In this document: positions 25,142 to 31,267 of the stretch, piece by piece | Position numbering within the stretch: the stretch's first letter is position 1 | How the letters are laid out: each line of letters starts with the position of its first letter | The notes under the pieces: generated by a model | What the model was told of the DNA's origin: nothing | Seen by the model: only the letters and a program-made list of their open reading frames with translations | Database searches by the model: none | DNA from: Candidatus Levyibacteriota bacterium | GTDB lineage: Bacteria; Patescibacteriota; Microgenomatia; Levybacterales; UBA12049 | Assembly: GCA_016186625.1 (NCBI GenBank) | Contig: JACPLG010000016.1 | Coordinates: 1-38,649 of the forward strand | DNA: 38,649 bases | Direction: 5' to 3' | Program-made: the position numbers and the translations under genes

Positions 25142-25149
25142 ATCTTACA

Positions 25150-25155
25150 ATTATA
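25150..25155 (-). promoter_or_regulatory. -10 box TATAAT, leaderless start
   Basis: It ends 8 nt before the ATG at 25141 on the minus strand. The 8-nt gap sequence (TGTAAGAT) resembles that at mraY (TGTAGTTC). Confidence 0.65.
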
Positions 25156-25332
25156 GCAAAGGAGGATTCCAAAATTTACACGGTGGGGACTAGCACTTCT
25201 AATTGTGTAAAACACACAGGAGGTATTAGTGATTGCCCGCATATACCTTTGTGAATATATTACTGAAACACAACTGCAATGTTAGTCCAATGTAAATGCA
25301 ATAAGTAAAACGCAACTTAAATACAAGTTAAA

Positions 25333-25370
25333 CATAACTATAGCATAACTATAATATGACTATAATATGA
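25333..25370. repeat. 11-12-nt tandem repeat, about 3.4 units
   Basis: Units CATAACTATAG, CATAACTATAAT, ATGACTATAAT, then ATGA. It contains two TATAAT strings but no gene follows on the plus strand. Confidence 0.7.
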
Positions 25371-25421
25371 ATTTTTTAATAAAAGGGGGTATTCCTTATA
25401 CATATTAAATTAAAATTTCAA

Positions 25422-25961
25422 TTAAAGTGCGTGTTCTTTGTCTAGGAGAAATCTCTTATAAACTTCATTGAGGTCTTTCACTTTATCCGGATCAAAGTAT
25501 TCTTTTGAGTTAAAACCTATTAAGCAGGTTTTACCATCTGGATTGTCCCCTACCCAAGCATAAAAGATTCTATCCGGTTTATCCTGAAATATAATTTGAA
25601 TATCTTTTCCGTTTTCTTGATTATCGTCAATAGTGGCAACTATAAACTTGCTTTTATAATAATCTCTGCTAAATGCATCAAGACCAGTTATTATCCCTTC
25701 TCTGCGATCTTCTTTAACAGCTCCTTGTAAGATACAAACTTGTGAACCGTCATTCGCTAGATAAGCATTAAAAGCTTTTCGAAGAAAAATAACAGAAGGG
25801 TTTTTATAAACTTGATAATATCCTTCAAGTTCTTTCTGATTGACAGAAACTTCTTGAGTTGTCTGTGGACTTGATTTACTTATTTGGGAGTATCCAATTG
25901 CAACAGCAACGATAATTAAAATAGCAATAAGTGGTAAATACGATTTATGAAATAGCTTCAT
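25422..25961 (-). CDS. Membrane-anchored or secreted hypothetical protein, 179 aa
   Basis: Starting at the ATG at 25961, the protein has an N-terminal signal/anchor (LPLIAILIIVAVAIGYSQ) and then an extracytoplasmic domain of about 150 residues with a possible disulfide pair (VCILQGAV and TCLIGFN). The ATG lies 1 nt after the stop of the upstream gene, so the two form an operon; a start 57 nt upstream would overlap that gene and place charged residues before the signal. The domain (DGSQVCILQ, SKFIVATIDD, DKPDRIFYAWVGD) is not recognised. With its partner it makes a two-protein membrane unit in the island. Confidence 0.6.
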   Translation of the reverse strand: MKLFHKSYLPLIAILIIVAVAIGYSQISKSSPQTTQEVSVNQKELEGYYQVYKNPSVIFLRKAFNAYLANDGSQVCILQGAVKEDRREGIITGLDAFSRDYYKSKFIVATIDDNQENGKDIQIIFQDKPDRIFYAWVGDNPDGKTCLIGFNSKEYFDPDKVKDLNEVYKRFLLDKEHAL

Positions 25962-25962
25962 T

Positions 25963-26298
25963 TCAATCTTTATTTTTTTGTATTTTGGGAAATAAAAATC
26001 TATAAAGCCCGAATCCAACCATATAGACAGTCAATACTATGATAGCAATTCTTGGTGATTCTTCTTCTATTTTACGCCAAAATAGCCACTTCTGCTTCTC
26101 TTTCTCATAGCAAGATACATATTGGTAATTATTCAAATCTTTTGATTTGCAATATTCTATTTTACTCGCATAGTTATCAAATACCGGTGATGAATATAAT
26201 TTCGAAATTAAGACTATCAAGGCAACAATAATGCTAGACGAAATTGCAATTACCTGAATCAGTTTTAGAAATCTCTCTCTACTAAAAGTCCTGTTCAT
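25963..26298 (-). CDS. Two-span membrane protein, 111 aa
   Basis: A 111-residue protein with two predicted spans: IQVIAISSSIIVALIVLIS (about 14-32) and IAIIVLTVYMVGFGLYRFLF (about 84-103). Between them is a loop with two cysteines (EYCKSKDLNNYQYVSCYEKE). Both termini would be cytoplasmic. The stop TGA lies 1 nt before the start of the secreted partner at 25961, so the two are co-transcribed and may work together at the membrane. Paired cysteines are found in both partners. No family is recognised. Confidence 0.58.
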   Translation of the reverse strand: MNRTFSRERFLKLIQVIAISSSIIVALIVLISKLYSSPVFDNYASKIEYCKSKDLNNYQYVSCYEKEKQKWLFWRKIEEESPRIAIIVLTVYMVGFGLYRFLFPKIQKNKD

Positions 26299-26413
26299 AG
26301 TTCTAGTTGAATCTTACCTGTCAGTTAATATAAAAGTCAATAGTTTTTAGCCTTTAAATCTTTCCTTCTGCGTTATGTTTTAAGACCATCTCTTTTGTTA
26401 AGGTTGAAGCAAT

Positions 26414-26638
26414 ATGGCAGAAGTAAGAATAACCCAAAAAGATATACAGCTTGGAAAAAGAATAAGACGATTCAGAAAAAAGGTAGATTTAACACAAGAA
26501 GAACTAGCAGAGAAAGTCCGGGTAAGCACAACACACATTGGTCTGGTAGAAACAGGAAAGAGAAGATTAAGCCTAAAGACGCTTCAAAAAATTGCTTCAG
26601 CACTTGGCGTAAAAGTTAAAGATTTACTCCCCTTTTAA
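26414..26638 (+). CDS. XRE-family helix-turn-helix regulator
   Basis: A 74-residue protein consisting almost entirely of a Cro/C1-type HTH: LGKRIRRFRKKVDLTQEELA, then VSTTHIGLVETGKRRLS and LQKIASALGVKVKDLLPF. This is the canonical five-helix layout with recognition helix THIGLVETG. It is divergent from the two-gene membrane operon at 25422-26298 and immediately upstream of the 26675 gene, so it could control both the cargo and the element functions. Upstream there is no TATAAT close to the start, unlike most genes here. It is a typical lysis/lysogeny-style or TA-style regulator of a mobile element; the exact operator is not identified. Confidence 0.9.
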   Translation: MAEVRITQKDIQLGKRIRRFRKKVDLTQEELAEKVRVSTTHIGLVETGKRRLSLKTLQKIASALGVKVKDLLPF

Positions 26639-26662
26639 AAGTCGCGATCTTTTTCAGAATGT

Positions 26663-26668
26663 TATAAT
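26663..26668 (+). promoter_or_regulatory. Extended -10 (TGTTATAAT), leaderless GTG start
   Basis: TATAAT with TG one base upstream ends 6 nt before the GTG at 26675. Initiation would place a 5' GUG at the mRNA end. Confidence 0.6.
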
Positions 26669-26674
26669 CACTTT

Positions 26675-27334
26675 GTGACGAAGAAGGGCTTTCAAACTGA
26701 ATTTAAAAATGTTCTTCTAGTTATTGAAAGAGAAGATGTAAAAAAGGCTGTAAAAGGATTGAGGATAAAATGGAAAATTCCAGATAATGGCTTCACAGAT
26801 ATTGATGACTACAATAAATGGATCAATGATTTAACAGAACAATTATTATCCAACTCCGAAAACGGTAGTCCTTCACGATATTCTCTTTTTCTTGATGACA
26901 TTAACACATTGTGTAGGAATCTAAAGATTCCCTCCTATTGGAAAGTTTTTCTAAGAACATATATTCCTACAGGCAAGGTTAAAGAAAAATTAGTCTTAAG
27001 AGTAAAGAGTCTCAATGCTCCTTCCATAAACATTGTCTTGAAAGGTAAAGAAGAAAAGATAAGATTAGAGTTTGGAGCGAATACGAAACTTGCAGACATT
27101 AAAACAATTTGGGGTAAGGTAAAAGAACATCAGAAAATATTACCAGATTATGACACTTCAAGAAAAAGACGAAGGCTTGTAAGGGATATAGAAATCTTCA
27201 AAAAATCACAAGCAGGGAAGAAACCAAAGGAAATCTACGAGGATTTACCTCCTGAAACTCCGGATGATGATTTAAGCCTACAGGCATTAAATAAAGCTTC
27301 TCAAAGAATGAAAAAAATTATAAAAGGACAATAA
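26675..27334 (+). CDS. Hypothetical protein, 219 aa, island element gene
   Basis: A soluble basic protein of 219 residues starting at GTG right behind an extended -10 box. Visible segments are FTDIDDYNKWINDLTEQLLS, PSYWKVFLRTYIPTG and a basic helix SRKRRRLVRDIEIFKKSQAG. The C-terminal tail is acidic and proline-rich, then basic (PPETPDDDLSL). I do not recognise the family. The position between an XRE regulator and the recombinase operon suggests an element-maintenance role, but cargo is equally possible. The start codon choice rests on the -10 box only 6 nt away. Confidence 0.58.
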   Translation: MTKKGFQTEFKNVLLVIEREDVKKAVKGLRIKWKIPDNGFTDIDDYNKWINDLTEQLLSNSENGSPSRYSLFLDDINTLCRNLKIPSYWKVFLRTYIPTGKVKEKLVLRVKSLNAPSINIVLKGKEEKIRLEFGANTKLADIKTIWGKVKEHQKILPDYDTSRKRRRLVRDIEIFKKSQAGKKPKEIYEDLPPETPDDDLSLQALNKASQRMKKIIKGQ

Positions 27335-27395
27335 TACTTCACCCCCTAATGTCCTGAACCTTACTTAATCTCTTGCTATTCTAATGCTGATCCCT

Positions 27396-27488
27396 GAGGA
27401 GGGCTCGCAAATAAAGCGAGGGAGTCAAGTGGTTTGACTTGAAACCAGTCTCCTACGAAAGCCCTTCTTCCGTGGAGGCTGGTTTTTC
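27396..27488 (+). ncRNA. Structured RNA candidate ending in an intrinsic terminator
   Basis: Three hairpins in a row. CTCGC/GCGAG (27404-27408 with 27416-27420) is the first. TCAAGT/ACTTGA (27425-27430 with 27437-27442) is the second. The third is a 12-bp stem, AAACCAG-T-CTCC with GGAG-G-CTGGTTT (27442-27453 with 27474-27485), followed by a T run. The loop of the third stem contains AGCCC (27460-27464), which can pair with GGGCT (27401-27405) to make a pseudoknot. The last hairpin works as a terminator for the gene ending at 27334. The extra conserved-looking structure in front of it may be a regulatory RNA or a protein-binding site. I matched it to no known RNA class. Confidence 0.45.
27442..27487 (+). 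terminator. Rho-independent terminator
   Basis: A 12-bp stem with one G-U pair, a 20-nt loop and TTTTTC after the stem. It lies 108 nt after the stop of the 26675 gene and 11 nt before the next ATG. Confidence 0.6.
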
Positions 27489-27497
27489 TATTAAAGA

Positions 27498-27866
27498 ATG
27501 GAACATATAGAAAAGACAATAAAAGAAAAAAAGATTAACAGTTCTCCGGCTAACAGTAGAAATAAATATCTAAATACTGTTAACAGTAATAACGGTAGAG
27601 TTTTCCCTTATGCAGACGGAGAAGATTCAACTTCTGAAGGTTTAGCCGTTAAATTAGCTGAAGATTTAGATGATATGAAAAGTCTAAGGTATTACCAGAT
27701 TCTTGCCAAAGAAACTAATCATCAAATTCTCCTAGATACACTTTCTTATACGCTTGAAACAGATCGATTAGGAAAAATTAAAACGACAAAAGCAAGGTAT
27801 TTTATGTTTCTTTTAAAGGTAAGAGGAATCAGAACCAAATTCAAAAAAGAACAAAATGAAAAGTAG
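27498..27866 (+). CDS. Hypothetical protein, 122 aa, upstream of the recombinase
   Basis: A 122-residue soluble protein. The N-terminal 35 residues are low-complexity (Lys/Asn/Ser); the rest is helical (LAVKLAEDLDDMKSLRYYQI; LDTLSYTLETDRLGKIKTTK; ARYFMFLLKVRGIRTKFKK). The pattern is typical of small element-encoded accessory proteins placed in front of integrases, but I cannot name the family. It overlaps the next small gene by 11 nt and the recombinase follows, so all three are co-transcribed. A role as recombination-directionality or replication accessory factor is only a guess from position. Confidence 0.6.
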   Translation: MEHIEKTIKEKKINSSPANSRNKYLNTVNSNNGRVFPYADGEDSTSEGLAVKLAEDLDDMKSLRYYQILAKETNHQILLDTLSYTLETDRLGKIKTTKARYFMFLLKVRGIRTKFKKEQNEK

Positions 27867-28032
27867 AAAAAGCGACAAAAATTTATCAAAACAGATCCGT
27901 ATTGATGGCGGACTGCATAGATTACTCAAAATCAAGGCAAGTGAAGATTCTACAAGCATTAGAAGCCTTCTGGAGGCATTTATCGTGGAGATTCTAAAAG
28001 ACAAAACTGCCGGAAAAGAAATTGATTCTTGA
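27856..28032 (+). CDS. Small ribbon-helix-helix protein (58 aa)
   Basis: A short gene of 58 codons starting at ATG 27856 and overlapping the previous gene by 11 nt. The core KQIRIDGGLHRLLKIKASED with TSIRSLLEAFIVEIL fits a CopG/Arc/MetJ ribbon-helix-helix: one basic beta strand (KQIRID), helix A, a turn and helix B. Such dimers bind DNA operators and often regulate recombinases or toxin-antitoxin genes. The stop lies 12 nt before my chosen recombinase start, so it is in the recombinase operon and could act as an excisionase-like or autoregulatory factor. The fold assignment is good for its length; the function is inferred. Confidence 0.62.
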   Translation: MKSRKSDKNLSKQIRIDGGLHRLLKIKASEDSTSIRSLLEAFIVEILKDKTAGKEIDS

Positions 28033-28043
28033 TTTTTTGCAAT

Positions 28044-29126
28044 ATGTTAAATAAGATAAATAATAGTTTCCTACAATATCCCCTATCAACCTCAAGCCAC
28101 TCCCGAAAAGGGAGTATGTTAATAGACAAAAAAGATTTCTATTCATTTCTATCGGTTAAACAAGGATTATCTCAAAGCAGTATCAGGCATTGTATTATTC
28201 GTTTGAAAAAAATAAATGAGTGGTTCTCTGATAAAGACTTGACAAAAAAATCGATAGAAGATTTCTTTATGGAACTTAAGTTAAAAGGATTAAAAAATAA
28301 TTCACTTAATACCTACCGTTTTGTATTTATTCAGTTAAAAGAATACTTTAAAGACAGAGGTCTTTCGTTTGACTTTTTTGATGGATTCAAGTCTTTTAAG
28401 AAAACCAAATCACAAATAATCATTCTTACACAAGAAGAAATAGAAAAGATTTTAAATACCCCCTTATCTTACGGAAAACTATACGGGAAAGATTGTTCTT
28501 TTTTAGATTTCAGATATAGAACTCTAACAATGTTTCTTGCCTATACGGGGAGCAGATTTTCAGAAGCTACTAATTTAAAAATAAAATTTTTGGATTTAAG
28601 CGCAGGAAGAGCAACTTTCGTTGATACCAAAACTAATGAAAATAGAAGTGTTTTCTTCGCTGAACCTCTTAAAAGCAGATTAAAAGAGTTAAGTATAAAT
28701 AGGAATGAAAATGATTTTGTTTTTAGAAATTCTCAAGAAAAACAAGTGAATGCTCCGGATTTTAGTGAAGATTTAAAAAAACGGGCAAAAACTGCCGGAA
28801 TTACAAAAAGAATATATCCTCATATCTTCAGACACAGTTATATTACCCATCTTCTTGAGTCAGGAGTCCCGATTACAGAAGTAGCTAGTCTTGTTGGACA
28901 TAAAGACATACAAACAACTTATGGAAATTATATGCACTTAGCTGATAAAACTTTACAAAAAGCGGCAATGCGACACCCACTTGTAAGAAAAAATGTAAAT
29001 CCTTTAGAAATAATTAAAACAATAAAGGAAACGATAGAGAATCTTCACTTAGAAAATGATCCAAGATTTAAATATCAATTATCAGAAGGGGGTGATAAAT
29101 TAAAGTTTGAAATTTCTACTCTTTAA
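28044..29126 (+). CDS. Tyrosine recombinase (XerC/D-like integrase)
   Basis: About 360 residues. The N-terminal SAM-like core-binding domain has FYSFLSVKQGLSQSSIRHCI. The catalytic domain has R171 in TGSRFSEA, the H260-x-x-R263 box as HIFRHSYITHLLESG, H286 in VGHKDIQ and the nucleophile Tyr in NYMHL (about Y296), with a Lys in TKTNENRSV, so all active-site residues are present. It breaks and rejoins DNA at paired sites. The start is uncertain (ATG 28044 or 28116). The gene ends 157 nt from copy B of the ftsZ-tail repeat, the usual place of an integrase next to its attachment site. The TATCAA/CAAGCCAC repeat words at 28083 and 29172 could be arm-type binding sites. Confidence 0.92.
   Translation: MLNKINNSFLQYPLSTSSHSRKGSMLIDKKDFYSFLSVKQGLSQSSIRHCIIRLKKINEWFSDKDLTKKSIEDFFMELKLKGLKNNSLNTYRFVFIQLKEYFKDRGLSFDFFDGFKSFKKTKSQIIILTQEEIEKILNTPLSYGKLYGKDCSFLDFRYRTLTMFLAYTGSRFSEATNLKIKFLDLSAGRATFVDTKTNENRSVFFAEPLKSRLKELSINRNENDFVFRNSQEKQVNAPDFSEDLKKRAKTAGITKRIYPHIFRHSYITHLLESGVPITEVASLVGHKDIQTTYGNYMHLADKTLQKAAMRHPLVRKNVNPLEIIKTIKETIENLHLENDPRFKYQLSEGGDKLKFEISTL
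28083..28104. repeat. Imperfect direct repeat, candidate arm site (left)
   Basis: CTATCAACCTCAAGCCACTC and two more C match 29172-29195 (CTATCAAACCACAAGCCACT plus TCCC) with small gaps. A second shared word, GTTTCCTACA, lies at 28066-28075 here and at 29200-29209 there, on the other side of the first word. Confidence 0.5.
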
Positions 29127-29142
29127 ACTCGTGATTTCATCT

Positions 29143-29172
29143 GTGAGGGTTTAGATTCCTCCAAGCCCTCAC
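29143..29172. other. Hairpin GTGAGGG...CCCTCAC after the recombinase gene
   Basis: Perfect 7-bp arms (29143-29149 and 29166-29172) without a T-run. It may be a transcript 3' structure or part of the attachment region. Confidence 0.5.
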
Positions 29173-29195
29173 TATCAAACCACAAGCCACTTCCC
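29172..29195. repeat. Imperfect direct repeat, candidate arm site (right)
   Basis: The partner of 28083-28104, lying between the recombinase stop and the copy-B FtsZ tail, where integrase arm sites are expected. Confidence 0.5.
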
Positions 29196-29234
29196 TATTG
29201 TTTCCTACAGTTCCGTTAGTTATGATTTGGAAGA

Positions 29235-29264
29235 CAATAAAAAAGCACCTAAGTTAAGGTGCTT
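29235..29264 (-). terminator. Strong intrinsic terminator on the minus strand
   Basis: The minus strand reads AAGCACCT-TAACTT-AGGTGCTT followed by a T-rich run (TTTTTTATTG). It lies about 20 nt beyond the stop codon of the copy-B FtsZ tail (29284), as a native ftsZ terminator would. It can now end the Doc/antitoxin transcript. Confidence 0.85.
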
Positions 29265-29283
29265 GTAGAGGTTCTCTTAGTAG

Positions 29284-29352
29284 TTAGTTCTTCTGTCTTA
29301 GGAATGCGGGGATGTCTATGCCAAAGACTGTTCTTAGCTTCAAACAACACTA
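29284..29352 (-). repeat. Second copy of the ftsZ 3' end (candidate attachment site B)
   Basis: On the minus strand it reads [22 protein letters not shown] from 29343 down to 29284; an in-frame TAG lies a few codons upstream at 29352-29350. I count 28 of 33 bases identical to 30046-30078, and within [10 protein letters not shown] every difference is synonymous (AAC/AAT, AGA/AGG, CTA/TTG, TTC/TTT). A terminator follows at 29235-29264, so this looks like the end of another ftsZ allele, cut off from its gene. Confidence 0.85.
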
Positions 29353-29359
29353 AAAACAC

Positions 29360-29746
29360 CTAGGCATTCTTCATTGAATGCTTTTTTAACCATTTGGAAA
29401 TCTCTTCAATTTCTGGCTGCGAATTTTCTATATATAATGCATATTCTACTACTTCTTTTTGATCTGCAATAAATTTATAGCCATTAAGTTCCAAAAATGT
29501 CATCATGGAAAACATTGCAGTTCTTTTATTCCCGTCAACAAATTGATGATTCATAAGAAGTGAATGCACTAAGGAAGCTGCCTTGTCAAAAATGGAAGGA
29601 TAAAGATCAATACCGCTAAAAGTGGCTTGCGGACGCATAACAGCAGATTCAAGCAGCCCCAAGTCACGAAGACCGTGAGATCCGCCAAATTTGTCTATTG
29701 CAAGCTCGTGAAGAAGAAGGACGTCTTGCACCGTCAAGTATTTCAT
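29360..29746 (-). CDS. doc: Doc-type toxin (Fic/Doc family, death-on-curing)
   Basis: A 128-residue protein with the Fic/Doc catalytic motif HQFVDGNKR (H67, D71, N73, R75) and the typical Doc opening YLTVQDVLLLHELAID with GLRDLGLLESAVMRP. Doc toxins phosphorylate EF-Tu on a conserved Thr and so stop translation; other Fic proteins AMPylate targets. HxFxDGNKR is the Doc form. The start lies 12 nt after the antitoxin stop, in one operon. The pair fills the space between the true ftsZ stop and copy B, so loss of this DNA would kill the cell. The terminator at 29235 probably ends the transcript. Confidence 0.93.
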   Translation of the reverse strand: MKYLTVQDVLLLHELAIDKFGGSHGLRDLGLLESAVMRPQATFSGIDLYPSIFDKAASLVHSLLMNHQFVDGNKRTAMFSMMTFLELNGYKFIADQKEVVEYALYIENSQPEIEEISKWLKKHSMKNA

Positions 29747-29758
29747 TATTTTTAGGAA

Positions 29759-30001
29759 TTATTTTTTAGCGAGTTCTGCAAAAGCCTTGCTGTATCTTTT
29801 TAATAAGCTTTTGGCAACAGCATAAACTTCAGGATCGATCGCGGAATCTACAACTTCTTGAGGATTAAAATCAATTATCAATCGCTTTTTTGAAGCTTCA
29901 TATTGAACTTTTGCAATATCCACATCTCCCACCTGTTTTAAAATATCTTTTGAGATGGTGAGTGCTTTTGAATTTCCAACAGTAATTAATTTTTGCATCA
30001 T
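29759..30001 (-). CDS. AbrB/SpoVT-type antitoxin for the Doc toxin
   Basis: An 80-residue protein whose N-terminal 45 residues form a swapped-hairpin AbrB domain: KLITVGNSKALTISKDILKQ, the sequence seen in PemI/MazE-like antitoxins. The C-terminal 30 residues (DPEVYAVAKSLLKRYSKAFA) are a helix likely to bind Doc. It binds its own promoter and neutralises the toxin. The promoter region shows a palindrome GTTATAAC right at the start codon and repeated TTATAACATG, a good operator candidate. Starts at ATG 30001 and 29998 are both possible. Confidence 0.85.
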   Translation of the reverse strand: MMQKLITVGNSKALTISKDILKQVGDVDIAKVQYEASKKRLIIDFNPQEVVDSAIDPEVYAVAKSLLKRYSKAFAELAKK

Positions 30002-30039
30002 GTTATAACCATGTTATAATAATTTGTGGTATTTGTCAA
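30002..30039 (-). promoter_or_regulatory. Promoter and operator of the antitoxin-Doc operon
   Basis: On the minus strand TTGACA (30039-30034) begins 6 nt after the ftsZ stop codon. TATAAC lies 15 nt further on (30018-30013), a short spacer. The palindrome GTTATAAC (30002-30009) and the repeated TTATAACATG overlap it and probably bind the antitoxin. Confidence 0.55.
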
Positions 30040-30045
30040 GAGAAT

Positions 30046-30078
30046 TTAATTCTTCTGCCTCAAAAATGCGGGGATGTC
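30046..30078 (-). repeat. Functional ftsZ 3' end, first copy of the tail repeat (candidate attachment site A)
   Basis: It encodes the last ten residues of the intact Fts[14 protein letters not shown]. It is the reference for copies B (29284), C (22250) and D (20163), all in the same orientation and downstream of ftsZ. Confidence 0.85.
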
Positions 30079-31215
30079 CCAGACTTCTTCATCATTTTCA
30101 TCAGGCGTCGGAGCCTGGGTTGTGGGAGCCTGGGTTGGCGTCTGATTATCCTGGTCCTGGGCAGGAGGTTCTTGCGGATTTTGGCCCGCTTGCTGGCCAA
30201 AGCTGGTTGAAGCCTGGTATTGCTGCTCCGCAGGTGTTACGAATTCGCGAAGTGTTTGGCGGGTTGAGTCAAACCCTGTCGCAATAACAATAATTTTCAT
30301 CTGATCTCTCATAGTCTCATCAATTATTGCTCCAAAAATTATATTCGCATCAGAATCTGCGGCCTGGGCAATAATTTTGGCTGCCTCATCAACCTCGCTC
30401 ATCGTGAGATCCGGGCCTCCTATGACGTTAAACAAAACGCTCCTTGCTCCTTCCATAGTAATTTCAAGAAGAGGTGAGGCTATTGCTGAACGAGCCGCAG
30501 CCTGCGCTCTATTTTCCCCAACGCCTGTTCCTATCCCCATAAGGCTGGTTCCTGCGTTTTGCATAATTGTTCTCACATCCGCAAAATCTACATTAATTAG
30601 TCCCGGCATAGTTATAAGATCCGATATTCCTTGGACTCCCTGGGTAAGAACAGAATCAGCGACTTTGAATGCTTCAAGAAGTGATAATTTCTTATCAACT
30701 ACGTCCAAAATTCTTTGATTTGGTATAACAACAAGAGTATCGACTTTGTCTTTTAGCTGTTCTATTCCCTCTTCCGCTGTTACCATCCTCCTCGTCCCTT
30801 CAAACGTAAAAGGTTTGGTAACAACCGCAACTGTTAATGCTCCTATTTCTTTTGCCGCCCGGGCAATGACCGGAGTTGACCCCGTTCCTGTCCCTCCTCC
30901 CATTCCGGCTGTTAAGAAAACCATGTCAGTCCCATCCAGAATATCTTTTAATTTTTCGTATGACTCTTCCGCGGCCTGAATTCCAATCTCTGGATTACCT
31001 CCCGAGCCTAGACCCTTGGTAAGCTCCTCACCGATTTGAACTTTAGTTGCTGCCTGATTTAAAAGAAGAGACTGTGCGTCAGTATTAACCGCTATAAAAT
31101 CCACTCCCTGAATGGATGACTGCGCGATCATGGAGTTGAGGGCATTACTTCCTCCACCGCCTACACCCATTACTCTAATCTTTGCAAAATTAGTTGTTTG
31201 AGGCTTAATGAGCAT
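30046..31215 (-). CDS. ftsZ: Cell division protein FtsZ
   Basis: A 389-residue tubulin-like GTPase that forms the Z ring. It has the N-terminal GGGGSNAL loop, the GTP signature GGGTGTG (106-112), the T7 loop region with [11 protein letters not shown], and a long Gln/Pro/Thr-rich linker. The conserved C-terminal peptide [11 protein letters not shown] binds FtsA and other partners. I start at the ATG at 31215, where FtsZ homology begins ([15 protein letters not shown]); an open frame extends 50 codons further upstream but is made of repeat-derived sequence. The promoter at 31225-31253 supports this. Its last codons are the repeated attachment-like sequence of the island. Confidence 0.97.
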   Translation of the reverse strand: MLIKPQTTNFAKIRVMGVGGGGSNALNSMIAQSSIQGVDFIAVNTDAQSLLLNQAATKVQIGEELTKGLGSGGNPEIGIQAAEESYEKLKDILDGTDMVFLTAGMGGGTGTGSTPVIARAAKEIGALTVAVVTKPFTFEGTRRMVTAEEGIEQLKDKVDTLVVIPNQRILDVVDKKLSLLEAFKVADSVLTQGVQGISDLITMPGLINVDFADVRTIMQNAGTSLMGIGTGVGENRAQAAARSAIASPLLEITMEGARSVLFNVIGGPDLTMSEVDEAAKIIAQAADSDANIIFGAIIDETMRDQMKIIVIATGFDSTRQTLREFVTPAEQQYQASTSFGQQAGQNPQEPPAQDQDNQTPTQAPTTQAPTPDENDEEVWDIPAFLRQKN

Positions 31216-31224
31216 AGCCCAAGA

Positions 31225-31253
31225 ATCGTAACAGAAGTTTACAAAAATATCAA
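31225..31253 (-). promoter_or_regulatory. ftsZ promoter
   Basis: On the minus strand TTGATA (31253-31248), exact 17-nt spacer, TACGAT (31230-31225). The ATG at 31215 is 9 nt downstream, again nearly leaderless. It lets ftsZ be expressed independently of ftsA. Confidence 0.6.
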
Positions 31254-31267
31254 ATAGTAAAAACTGA

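Larger units (their letters stand above)
25142..25421. other. 280-nt intergenic stretch with a short tandem repeat
   Basis: It lies between two minus-strand genes. The right-hand -10 box of the 25141 gene is at 25150-25155 (TATAAT on the minus strand). At 25333-25370 there is an 11-12-nt tandem repeat, CATAACTATAG/CATAACTATAAT/ATGACTATAAT. I see no small gene with a credible start and no RNA I recognise. Confidence 0.6.

Noticed and set aside
27390-27465. Hammerhead ribozyme, because CTGAGGA fits the CUGANGA core and GAAA strings follow
   Set aside because: The stems needed next to CUGANGA and GAAA do not form in the right order; the visible stems give other pairings.
23873-29360. 12-nt word ACTAAAAACACC at 23873-23884 and 29349-29360 as another element boundary
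   Set aside because: Short, AT-rich and without flanking similarity; not enough to call a repeat.
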